A DNA stretch of 21,905 nt. It comes from CAYPOY01 sp964412395 (lineage in GTDB: Bacteria; Chloroflexota; Anaerolineae; B4-G1). This document shows positions 1-7,292 of the stretch, one piece after another. A model generated the notes under the pieces. It did not search any database. It was not told the origin of the DNA and saw nothing but the letters and a program-made list of their open reading frames with translations. The translations under genes were made by a program, and so were the position numbers. The stretch spans positions 1-21,905 of the forward strand of contig CAYPOY010000055.1 of the NCBI GenBank assembly GCA_964412395.1, given 5' to 3'. How positions within the stretch are numbered: position 1 is the stretch's first letter; every line of letters begins with the position of its first letter.

Positions 1-129
1 TGCCCCAGGATTGTGAATGACATTCAGAATGTTGGGCCGCTTTTGTCATTGTTCACTGTCTCATTGTTCATTGGAACAAAGTTCCCTATGTGTTGGCCCC
101 AGAATTTGAGAAGATATGGAGATAAGGCC

Positions 130-2676
130 ATGAGAAGGAGAACCAGAACCGACTTTCACTGGTTGATCATCGGCCTGTTCAGCCTGGGTATCGTGGGTCT
201 GGCGACTTTGCCCCCCTCCCCCACCCGCGCCCAAACCACACAGCCGCCGCCACCCGGCGTGAAGCCCCCACTCGTCCTACGCATCCCCTTCGAGGACCGG
301 GAGGACCTGCAAGACCTGGTAGCACGGCTCGACGTCTGGGAGGTGCACCACGACGAGGGATACATCGTCGCCATGCTCTCCCCGGCGGAGCAGGCCTGGC
401 TTGCGGCAGAAGGCCGTACCGTGAGCGTGGACCCCCGTTCCTTCCACCCCGACACCATCCCGGGCTACCCTTGCTACCGCACCATCACCGAGCTGTACGA
501 CGACCTGCAGGCAATTCACGCCGACCATCCCGACATCACCGAACTGATTGACATCGGCGACAGCTACGAGGGCCGCGACATCTGGACCATCCGCATCACC
601 AACCAGGCCACCACCGCCACCAAACCTATCTTTTTCCTGATGGCCAACATCCACGGCCGGGAGTTGATCACCAACGAGGCAGCCATGGTCTTCGTGGACT
701 ATCTGGCCGACAACTACGGGGTGGCCCCCGATGTCACCTGGCTGTTGGACCACCACGAAATCCACGTCTCGGTCAGCACCAACCCCGACGGCCACGCCAA
801 GAACGAGCCTGGCCAGCCCTGGGCCTGGTGGCGAAAGAACGCCAACAACAACTTTTGCACCGGAGGGAAGGAAGGGGTGGACCTGAACCGCAACTCTACC
901 TTCGACTGGAACTCCTGCCCGCCCAGTTGGCACTGTTCCAGCAGCGACGAGTGTAGCGAAACCTACCGTGGCCCCAGCGCGGGCTCGGAGGGCGAGACCC
1001 AGGCGGTGGAGAACTATGTCCGCTCCATCTTCCCCGACCAGCGAGACGATCCGCTGGACGCGGCCGCCCCCCTCACCACCACCGGCGTCTTCATCACACT
1101 CCACTCCTACAGCAACCTGGTGCTCTGGCCGTGGGGTAACACCTACAATCCAGCTCCCAACTCTGCCGGTCTCTCCGCCCTTGGGCAGAAGATGGCGACG
1201 TACAACAGCTACGCCCCGCAGCAGTCATCCGACCTGTACCCGACCGACGGCACCACCGACGACTGGGCCTACGGCGAACTGGGGGTGGCCTCCTACACCT
1301 TCGAGATCGGCAGTTACTCCGACGGCTTCTATCCCCCGTGCAGTCGCTACGATGCCCTCATCCAGCCCAATATCTCCGCCTTTCTCTACGCGGCCAAGGT
1401 GGCCCGTGCTCCCTACTTGACCGCGCGCGGCCCCGACGCGCTAAACGTGGCCGTCAGCCCGGCCGGGGCGCTGCCCGGCACCCTCGTGACCGTCACCGCC
1501 ACAGTCAACGATGGCGACAACGGCGGCGAGGACGTAGCGACGGCGGAGTTCTACCTGGATACGCCCCCCTGGGCCGGCGGCGCTCCTGTCCCGATATCCC
1601 CTGCCGATGGGGCCTTTGACGAGGTCATCGAGCCCGTCGTGGCGACGCTGGATACCTCAGGCCTCTCTCCCGGCCAGCATATCCTCTTCGTGCGTGGGCA
1701 GGACGCTACTAGTTACTGGGGTCCTTTTTCCGCCACGTGGCTGCACATCTCGAGCCAGCCAGATGCTTCCTTCATCTCCTCCAGCCCGGACTGGCTGGGA
1801 GATACGACGGTCTTCACCAACACGACTACCGGCGTATCTCCTATCACCTGCACCTGGGACTTTGGCGACGAGTCGCCCACCGTCACCGACACACACACCA
1901 CCCACGTCTACACCGCGCCAGGCCATTACACGGTCACGCTTACGGCAACCAACCCGGCCGGCAGCGCCGCAGCCCGCGCCGATGTGGAAGTGCACGTTGC
2001 CAGCGTGATGGTGGAACCGGCAACAGCAGCGATTGCAGGAGACCCCGGTACCTCGGTGACCCACACACTGCGTGTCACCAACACAGGCACCTACACCGAT
2101 TCCTACTGGATCACCACCACAGGCCAAACCTGGGCTACGGCCGTCACCCCCAATCCGATGCCCGACCTGGAGCCAAACGCTGGCACCGAGGTGGCTGTAC
2201 AGGTGACCGTCCCCCCTGCAGCCCCGAGCAGCGAGCAGGACGTGGCCACAGTGACGGTCACCTCGCGGGGTGATGGCGTCACGTCTGCCAGCACCGTTCT
2301 GACCACGACAGTCAATGCAGTCTACGGCGTAGCGATGGCACCGGCAGCCGATGGCCAGAACGGCCTGGCGGGCAAGACAGTAACCTATACACTCCACGTG
2401 ACCAACACAGGCAACATCACGGGCCCCTACAGCCTCTCGCGCCTGGGGAGTGGCTGGCCGACGAGTTTCTCTCCCTCCGGCGTATTCACGCTATGCCCTG
2501 CTGCCCGGCGACAAGTCGGGGTCTACGTCACCATCCCCGCTGCGGTCACGGTCAGCGAGCAGGACGTGGCAGTGGTGCAGGCAGCGGGGACTGGCGTGAC
2601 CAACACCAGCACGCTGACCACAACAGCCGTGCTGTACCAGGTCTTCCTGCCCCTCGTGGTGCGGGACTATCAGTAG
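130..2676 (+). CDS. Secreted M14 zinc carboxypeptidase with PKD and Ig-like modules
   Basis: An exported metallo-carboxypeptidase that would remove C-terminal residues from peptides outside the cell. From the ATG at 130 (GGAG eight bases upstream) it is 848 residues. An in-frame ATG at 13 would put 39 non-signal residues before the obvious signal peptide (MRRRTR, a hydrophobic stretch, then a TRA cleavage region), so I reject that start. The catalytic domain spans about residues 110-435. Zinc ligands are HGRE (H175, E178) and H325 in LHSYSN, and the general base is E392 in YTFEIGSYSDG, the expected M14 set. A PKD domain (WDFGDESP, then HVYTAPGHYTVTLTATNPAG) lies at about 545-625. Two related Ig-like modules follow (about 627-733 and 731-830), both with NTG and SEQDVA motifs. 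The protein ends VFLPLVVRDYQ, a tail common in Chloroflexota exported proteins. It appears monocistronic. Confidence 0.9.
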   Translation: MRRRTRTDFHWLIIGLFSLGIVGLATLPPSPTRAQTTQPPPPGVKPPLVLRIPFEDREDLQDLVARLDVWEVHHDEGYIVAMLSPAEQAWLAAEGRTVSVDPRSFHPDTIPGYPCYRTITELYDDLQAIHADHPDITELIDIGDSYEGRDIWTIRITNQATTATKPIFFLMANIHGRELITNEAAMVFVDYLADNYGVAPDVTWLLDHHEIHVSVSTNPDGHAKNEPGQPWAWWRKNANNNFCTGGKEGVDLNRNSTFDWNSCPPSWHCSSSDECSETYRGPSAGSEGETQAVENYVRSIFPDQRDDPLDAAAPLTTTGVFITLHSYSNLVLWPWGNTYNPAPNSAGLSALGQKMATYNSYAPQQSSDLYPTDGTTDDWAYGELGVASYTFEIGSYSDGFYPPCSRYDALIQPNISAFLYAAKVARAPYLTARGPDALNVAVSPAGALPGTLVTVTATVNDGDNGGEDVATAEFYLDTPPWAGGAPVPISPADGAFDEVIEPVVATLDTSGLSPGQHILFVRGQDATSYWGPFSATWLHISSQPDASFISSSPDWLGDTTVFTNTTTGVSPITCTWDFGDESPTVTDTHTTHVYTAPGHYTVTLTATNPAGSAAARADVEVHVASVMVEPATAAIAGDPGTSVTHTLRVTNTGTYTDSYWITTTGQTWATAVTPNPMPDLEPNAGTEVAVQVTVPPAAPSSEQDVATVTVTSRGDGVTSASTVLTTTVNAVYGVAMAPAADGQNGLAGKTVTYTLHVTNTGNITGPYSLSRLGSGWPTSFSPSGVFTLCPAARRQVGVYVTIPAAVTVSEQDVAVVQAAGTGVTNTSTLTTTAVLYQVFLPLVVRDYQ

Positions 2677-2719
2677 CCGCTCATGGAGCCGTGGCTGCTA
2701 CTGGTTGGCGCGCTGATGC

Positions 2720-2748
2720 TTGCCAAATTCCCGCTTTTCGTGTACCAT
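2720..2748 (+). promoter_or_regulatory. Possible sigma70-type promoter of the acyl-CoA synthetase operon
   Basis: TTGCCA (2720-2725) and TACCAT (2743-2748) are separated by 17 bases, about 48 bases before the start codon at 2796. The -35 is good and the -10 is mediocre. No other candidate is as well placed in the 119-base gap after the carboxypeptidase. Confidence 0.35.
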
Positions 2749-2795
2749 TGATGTCTGCTACGCAGTACGACGTGCCTTAAAGTTGCGAGGGTCTT

Positions 2796-4889
2796 ATGCT
2801 AGACACCTTTTTCCATCCTCAATCAGTTGCTGTCATCGGCGCCTCACGCGACTCCGAGAAGCTAGGATACGCAGTGTTGGCCAACCTCAAAGAGGGGGGC
2901 TATTCTGGTCACCTTTACCCGGTCAACCCCAAGGCCGATGAAATCCTCGGCTTGAAGGCATATTCTTCTGTGCTAGACATCCCCGATCCGGTGGACCTGG
3001 CGTTGATTGTTATTCCCTATCGCTTCGTGCCGGCTGTATTGGAGCAGTGCGGGCAGAAAGGGGTCCCATCCGTCGTGGTCATCAGTGCCGGCTTCCGCGA
3101 GGCCGGGCGTGAGGGACTGGAGCGGGAGATGGAACTGATCAAAACTGCCCGCAAATATGACCTGCGCCTCATCGGTCCCAATTGCCTGGGCGTGATTGAC
3201 ACCGGCACCCCGCTCAACGCTACCTTCGCCGCCGGCATGCCTCCCGGCGGCCCCATTGCTTTCATGTCCCAATCGGGCGCGTTGGGCACGGCAGTGCTGG
3301 ATATGGCGATGGCCGGGCGCATCGGCTTCTCCAAGTTCGCCAGCCTGGGCAACAAGGCAGACGTGAGCGAGATTGATCTGCTGGAGGCGTGGGGTGATGA
3401 TCCAGACTCGCGGGTGATCCTCATCTACGTCGAAGGGTTGCCCGATGGACAGCGGTTCATCCAGGTGGCGCGGAAGGTCACGCGCAACAAACCGGTGGTG
3501 GCGATCAAGTCCGGCGTGACCAAGTCGGGCTCGCGGGCGGTGTCGTCGCACACGGGCAGCCTGGCAGGCTCCGAGGCGGCCTATAAAGCGGCCTTTCGGC
3601 AGGCGGGCGTCATCCGCGCCACCTCCATGGAGGCGCTCTTCGACTACGCACGCGCCTTTGCCTACCAGCCGCTTCTCAAGGGTGATCGTATCGGCATCGT
3701 CACCAACGCCGGCGGCCCGGGCATCCTGGCCACCGATGCGCTGGAGCACGCCGGGATGGAAGTCACGCATCTCGGCCACGAGACGGCGGAGGCGCTGACG
3801 GCCTATCTGCCGGGCGCGGCCAGTGCTGCCAACCCGGTGGACGTGTTGGGGGATGCACTGGCTGACCGGTACGAGCACGCCACCCGCCTGGTGCTGGCCG
3901 ACCCGAACGTGGATGGGCTGATTGTGATCGTCACCCCCCAGGCAATGACGGAGATCGAGAAGACGGCCCATGTAGTGGGCCGGATGGCCCAGGAGACAGA
4001 TAAGCCGGTCCTGGGCTGCTTCATGGGGGAGGCGCGCATCGAGGCCGGGGTAGATGTGCTGTGGCAATATGGTGTGCCCAACTATCCCTTCCCTGAGCGA
4101 GCAGCGGCGGCGCTGGCGGCGATGAGCGCGTATCGGCGTGAGCAGGAGCGGCCTGTCTTCGAGGTGCAGCCCTGTGATGTCTACACGGCACGTGTGCGGG
4201 AGTTGTTCGACCGCGTGCGGTCGGAAGGGCGCGTCTCCATCGGTGATGCTGAGGCGTGGGCGGTGCTGGAATCTTATGGGTTCACCATCCCTCAATCGCG
4301 CCTGGCTAAGACACCCGAGGAAGCAATCAAGATCGCGGAGCAGATCGGCTATCCGGTCGTGCTCAAGGTCGCCTCGCCCGACATCTTGCACAAGACCGAC
4401 GTGGGCGGCGTCAAACTGAACCTGAGCACGCCCGATGACGTGCGGGATGCGTTTGACCTGATCGTCTATCGGGCTGGGCGCTACGTGCAGGGCGCGCGCA
4501 TCTGGGGATGCCAGGTGCAGCAGATGGTGTCAGGTGGCCGAGAGGTATTGGTGGGGATGAGCCGTGACCCGCAGTTTGGGCCGTTGGTCGCCTTCGGCCT
4601 GGGTGGCATTTACGTGGAGGCGCTGAAGGACGTTGCGTTTCGCGTGGCTCCCTTTAGCCGCGAGGAGGCGGAGGAGATGATCCACGAGATTCGGTCATAT
4701 CCTCTACTGGAGGGTGTCCGGGGCGAGCCGCCGGCCGACCACGAGGCGATAGTAGACGCACTGCTGCGGATAGGCCAGTTGGTGACCGATTTCCCCGAGA
4801 TTGTGGAATTGGACATTAACCCGCTGATGGTCTTCGAAGAGGGACGCGGGGCGATGGCGATTGACATGCGGCTGGTGCTGGCCTCTTGA
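2796..4889 (+). CDS. ADP-forming acetate/acyl-CoA synthetase, fused alpha-beta form
   Basis: Interconverts acyl-CoA + ADP + Pi and free acid + CoA + ATP, giving substrate-level phosphorylation or acid activation in the cytoplasm. It has 697 residues, normal for the fused alpha-beta enzyme. An N-terminal CoA-binding Rossmann domain (FHPQSVAVIGAS, residues 6-17) is followed by the succinyl-CoA-ligase-like domain. The phosphohistidine motif is SSHTGSLAGSE with H252. A linker comes next, and residues about 475-697 form an ATP-grasp domain (YPVVLKVASPDILHKTDVGG; GLGGIYVE; ELDINPL). No GNAT acetyltransferase domain is attached, unlike the Pat-type lysine acetylating relatives. The start is ATG with GAGG five bases upstream. 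The next gene follows after 26 bases, so it heads an operon that ends with a phosphotransacetylase-related protein. Substrate (acetate or another acid) cannot be told from sequence. Confidence 0.9.
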   Translation: MLDTFFHPQSVAVIGASRDSEKLGYAVLANLKEGGYSGHLYPVNPKADEILGLKAYSSVLDIPDPVDLALIVIPYRFVPAVLEQCGQKGVPSVVVISAGFREAGREGLEREMELIKTARKYDLRLIGPNCLGVIDTGTPLNATFAAGMPPGGPIAFMSQSGALGTAVLDMAMAGRIGFSKFASLGNKADVSEIDLLEAWGDDPDSRVILIYVEGLPDGQRFIQVARKVTRNKPVVAIKSGVTKSGSRAVSSHTGSLAGSEAAYKAAFRQAGVIRATSMEALFDYARAFAYQPLLKGDRIGIVTNAGGPGILATDALEHAGMEVTHLGHETAEALTAYLPGAASAANPVDVLGDALADRYEHATRLVLADPNVDGLIVIVTPQAMTEIEKTAHVVGRMAQETDKPVLGCFMGEARIEAGVDVLWQYGVPNYPFPERAAAALAAMSAYRREQERPVFEVQPCDVYTARVRELFDRVRSEGRVSIGDAEAWAVLESYGFTIPQSRLAKTPEEAIKIAEQIGYPVVLKVASPDILHKTDVGGVKLNLSTPDDVRDAFDLIVYRAGRYVQGARIWGCQVQQMVSGGREVLVGMSRDPQFGPLVAFGLGGIYVEALKDVAFRVAPFSREEAEEMIHEIRSYPLLEGVRGEPPADHEAIVDALLRIGQLVTDFPEIVELDINPLMVFEEGRGAMAIDMRLVLAS

Positions 4890-4915
4890 GTGCGCCGGCA
4901 AGTGAGGAGAGGCAG

Positions 4916-5251
4916 ATGAAGGGTTCGCCAGGAGTGTGGGCGATAATCCAGAAAATGGTGGAAAAGATTGTCTCCGATTACACACCTCAGAAGGTGATTC
5001 TTTACGGTTCCTATGCCTACGGGACACCGCACCGTGACAGCGACATTGACTTGCTCATCATCAAGGATACGCCGGAGCGCTTTCTAGATCGCTGGGCTGC
5101 CATACGTCGTATTCTCTCTGATCCGACGCGCACCGTTCCGTTGGAGACTTTGGTGCTCACGCCAGAGGAAGTGGATAGGCGCTTGACCATCGGTGACCAG
5201 TTCATCGCCGAGATCTTAGAGAAAGGGAAAGTGCTGTATGCATCGGCGTGA
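4916..5251 (+). CDS. MNT-type minimal nucleotidyltransferase
   Basis: A 111-residue nucleotidyltransferase of the polymerase-beta superfamily, of the kind paired with HEPN proteins in MNT-HEPN toxin-antitoxin modules, where the MNT partner can AMPylate and silence its HEPN partner. The active-site pattern is LYGSYAYGTPHRDSDIDLL: G31-S32 and the metal-binding D43 and D45. At the usual third carboxylate position there is E77 (PLETLVL) rather than Asp. I prefer the ATG at 4916 because AGGAG (4905-4909) lies six bases before it; an in-frame TTG at 4886 overlaps the upstream stop. The following HEPN gene overlaps its end by 14 bases, the typical pairing. Whether it acts as an antitoxin here is inference. 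Confidence 0.82.
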   Translation: MKGSPGVWAIIQKMVEKIVSDYTPQKVILYGSYAYGTPHRDSDIDLLIIKDTPERFLDRWAAIRRILSDPTRTVPLETLVLTPEEVDRRLTIGDQFIAEILEKGKVLYASA

Positions 5252-5636
5252 GGAATCTCTCTATCCAGGCGATTGGCTGCGCATCGCCGAGAAGGATCTG
5301 AGGCGGGTGGAACGTATGCTTGCAACTGGCGATCCTGAAGCAGCCGGGTTCTATCTTCAGCAGGCAGTGGAGAAGTTTCTGAAAGCATTCCTTCTATCCA
5401 AAGGTTGGGAACTCAAACGCATCCACGATTTAGAAGCTCTGTTGAACCAGGCGCTGGCCTATGACGTTTCGCTGGAGGAATTCCGTCCCGCCTGCCAGAG
5501 GATCACAGCTTTTTACTTCGTGGAGCGCTACCCTTTCGTCGTAGAAATGGGCCCAGCGGAGGAGGACGTTCGCGTCTCGCTGGAGCAAGTCAGTGAACTC
5601 ATCGAAAGGTTGCGTCACGCGCTGCGCCGACCGTAG
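5238..5636 (+). CDS. HEPN-domain protein, partner of the upstream MNT
   Basis: A 132-residue, mostly helical HEPN protein of the COG2250-like type. The family signature is visible in the first half: WLRIAEKDLRRVERML, then AAGFYLQQAVEKFLKAFLL and the HDL motif in KRIHDLEALL. The helix containing FYFVERYP follows near residue 95. I find no RX4-6H motif, the catalytic signature of RNase-active HEPN toxins (the nearest are RIH and RLRH). It may therefore be a binding or regulatory HEPN rather than an active RNase toxin. The start overlaps the nucleotidyltransferase gene, implying translational coupling. Role in the metabolic operon is unknown. Confidence 0.8.
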   Translation: MHRREESLYPGDWLRIAEKDLRRVERMLATGDPEAAGFYLQQAVEKFLKAFLLSKGWELKRIHDLEALLNQALAYDVSLEEFRPACQRITAFYFVERYPFVVEMGPAEEDVRVSLEQVSELIERLRHALRRP

Positions 5637-5677
5637 CCAGTTGAGACTTGCCAGGCAGTGGTCAGGAGGAGTAAGCC

Positions 5678-5998
5678 ATGAGAATCGAAGATAGAGATGG
5701 GGCATTGAACGCTTTCTTGCAGGCGATACGAGAGCAACTGGGGGATCACCTCTATGACTTTGCATCATCTCGTGCTTACTACGCGGCTTTCTATGCTATG
5801 CAGGCCATCCTGCTGACCAAGGATCTTTCGTTCTCCAAGCACAGCGGCGTGATCGCTGCGTTCAATCGGCAGTTCATCAAAACCGGCGTCTTTCCGAAGG
5901 AGTTCAGCAAGCTCATCAGCCGACTGTTTCGTGAAAGGCAAACCGGAGACTACGAGTTTGATCTGATAACAGAGAACGAGAAAGGTGAACGGCGATGA
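5678..5998 (+). CDS. Truncated/chimeric HEPN protein (possible MNT-HEPN deletion remnant)
   Basis: A 106-residue protein with a strong AGGAGG site before its ATG. Residues about 29-90 match the core of COG1895-like HEPN proteins (SRAYYAAFYAMQAILL, KHSGVIAAFNRQF, ISRLFRERQTGDYEFD). The preceding segment, ALNAFLQAIREQLGDHLYDF, does not look like the first HEPN helix. It resembles the N-terminus of MNT nucleotidyltransferases, just before their FGSxARG motif. The last HEPN helix is also missing: the reading frame stops soon after DYEFD, where the TGA overlaps the ATG of the next gene (ATGA). My reading is a fusion left by an in-frame deletion that removed most of an MNT gene and the start of a HEPN gene. 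It may still be expressed as a folded fragment, but function is doubtful. Confidence 0.65.
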   Translation: MRIEDRDGALNAFLQAIREQLGDHLYDFASSRAYYAAFYAMQAILLTKDLSFSKHSGVIAAFNRQFIKTGVFPKEFSKLISRLFRERQTGDYEFDLITENEKGERR

Positions 5999-7068
5999 AA
6001 GCATTGTATATTACTTCCTTACACACTTCCTCCGGCAAGACCGCCGTCATTCTGGGGCTCGGCAAGCGATTGCAGGCCGACGGCTACAAGGTCGGCTACC
6101 TCAAGCCGCTAAGCACGCAGCCCTGGCAAGTTGGTGGCCGGATGGCGGACGAGGATGCTGACTTTGTACGGCGAGCGCTTGGGCTGTCCGAAGACCCGTG
6201 TGACCTGGTTGGCGTCGTGCTGACCCGGGAGTTGTTGATGCAGGCACTTGCAGGTATAGCGCCCCCTGACTTGCTGGCACAGGTCAAGGCGGCCTTCGAG
6301 CGCGTCAGCCCGGACAAAGATGCCATGTTGCTGGAGGGTGGAGCCTCACTGCGGGAGGGGTTCAGCGTGGGATTGGGCACCCCGGTGGTGGCGGAAGCGC
6401 TGGACGTGTCTGCACTGGCCGTGACGTATTTCCACGACCGAATGTCCCTGCTGGACGACTGCCTGGTCGCACGCCTGCGGCTGGGTGAACGGCTGCTGGG
6501 AGTGATGGTCAACAAGGTGCCCGATGAAGAGATGGAGTTCGTCGTCAACATCGCCCGTCCCTACCTGGAGAAGCGTGACATCCCGCTGCTGGGCGCGTTG
6601 CCTCTGCGTGAACAACTGCAGGCTATCAGCGTGGGGGAACTGGCGGACGTGTTGAAGGCCGAGTTCCTGGCCTTGCCGGAGAAGAAGGACGAACTGATCG
6701 AGCGTCTGGTGGTCGGGGCGATGAGTGTGGAACAGGCGTTGCCCCGCCTGCGGCGCGTGCCCGGTACCAAGGCGGTGATCACCGGTGGCGACCGGGCCGA
6801 CATGCAACTGGTGGCGCTGGAGACGGCGACCAAATGCCTGATTCTGACCGGTCATCTGCGGCCTGTGCCCGAGGTGTTGCGCCGTGCTGAAGAGGTCGGT
6901 GTGCCGGTACTGCTGGTGCGGGAGAACACGCTGGAGACGGTAGAGGCTATCGAGCGGGTCTTCGGCAAGACGCGCCTGGGCCAGCGGGCCAAACTGGAGC
7001 AGTTCGAGGCACTGCTGGCCGAGCACTTCGACTTCGAGCGGCTGTATGAGGAGATGGGGTTGAGATAG
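5995..7068 (+). CDS. BioD-like/DRTGG-domain protein (phosphotransacetylase N-terminal region homologue)
   Basis: A 357-residue cytoplasmic protein related to the non-catalytic N-terminal part of long phosphotransacetylases (COG0857-like). Residues 1-210 are a dethiobiotin-synthetase-like P-loop domain with the loop SLHTSSGKTAV (residues 8-18), the KPLSTQP region and MLLEGGAS. Residues about 216-320 are a DRTGG domain (AVITGGDRADMQLVAL, then TKCLILTGHLRP). The phosphotransacetylase catalytic domain itself is absent, so the protein should not make acetyl phosphate. Its place in the same operon as the ADP-forming acyl-CoA synthetase, with a start that overlaps the preceding stop, suggests a regulatory or partner role in acyl-CoA/acetate metabolism. 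Nucleotide binding is likely; the ligand of the DRTGG domain is not evident. Confidence 0.8.
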   Translation: MKALYITSLHTSSGKTAVILGLGKRLQADGYKVGYLKPLSTQPWQVGGRMADEDADFVRRALGLSEDPCDLVGVVLTRELLMQALAGIAPPDLLAQVKAAFERVSPDKDAMLLEGGASLREGFSVGLGTPVVAEALDVSALAVTYFHDRMSLLDDCLVARLRLGERLLGVMVNKVPDEEMEFVVNIARPYLEKRDIPLLGALPLREQLQAISVGELADVLKAEFLALPEKKDELIERLVVGAMSVEQALPRLRRVPGTKAVITGGDRADMQLVALETATKCLILTGHLRPVPEVLRRAEEVGVPVLLVRENTLETVEAIERVFGKTRLGQRAKLEQFEALLAEHFDFERLYEEMGLR

Positions 7069-7085
7069 GGAATGAATACGATAAT

Positions 7086-7114
7086 TTGACACCCGTCGCG
7101 TTCTGTGGTATAGT
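7086..7114 (+). promoter_or_regulatory. Strong sigma70-type promoter
   Basis: TTGACA (7086-7091), a 17-base spacer and TATAGT (7109-7114). Predicted transcription start is near 7121, about 170 bases before the glutamate synthase start codon. It drives the structured leader described next. Confidence 0.75.
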
Positions 7115-7120
7115 TTGATC

Positions 7121-7262
7121 AGAAGTAGCTACCCAGGCTGATGGGCGAAGGTCTCCCGACCGAACCCTTTACGCCTCGGTCAGACAGAATTGATTGAATA
7201 GAGCGAATGGGCCGCGAAGCCCTCTGGGACGGAAAGTTCCGTACCCAGGGGGCTTTTGTCGT
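7121..7262 (+). ncRNA. Structured leader RNA or small RNA upstream of glutamate synthase
   Basis: About 140 bases between a strong promoter and an intrinsic terminator. Visible pairings are CCCA/TGGG at 7132-7145, GGTCTCCCGACC (7150-7161), and GACCGA with TCGGTC (7158-7163 with 7176-7181). The last two share the GACC strand and so exclude each other. GGGCCGCGAAGCCC (7209-7222) would capture the 5' strand of the terminator stem, a possible antiterminator. I do not recognise a known riboswitch: checks by eye for FMN, SAM, TPP, glycine, fluoride and T-box landmarks failed. It is either an attenuator controlling the downstream gene or a free-standing small RNA. The assignment rests on architecture only. 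Confidence 0.5.
7217..7262 (+). terminator. Intrinsic terminator / attenuator
   Basis: Long hairpin with arms 7217-7234 and 7237-7255 (AAGCCC, CTGGG and ACGGAA pairing with TTCCGT, CCCAG and GGGCTT) around a two-base loop, followed by TTTTGTCGTTT. It lies wholly between the promoter and the start codon of the next gene, so it should stop most transcripts unless prevented. Confidence 0.8.
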
Positions 7263-7292
7263 TTGTAACGGAGATTGAAACGGAGACTGAGT

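Noticed and set aside
1..129. Upstream extension of the M14 gene from ATG 13 and a promoter before it
   Set aside because: The extension precedes a clear signal peptide and has no ribosome-binding site. Small palindromes (TGAATGACATTCA, GGAACAAAGTTCC) are present but no convincing promoter.
277..1104. Long minus-strand open frame opposite the M14 peptidase
   Set aside because: Antisense shadow of a high-GC gene; Gly/Val-rich text with no domain and no ribosome-binding site.
2973..4391. 472-codon minus-strand open frame opposite the acyl-CoA synthetase
   Set aside because: Shadow frame; the plus-strand protein has all family motifs in this interval.
7141..7197. Possible 18-residue leader peptide in the glutamate synthase leader
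   Set aside because: An ATG-to-TGA frame exists but lacks a Shine-Dalgarno sequence and a run of regulatory codons; left as a remote possibility.
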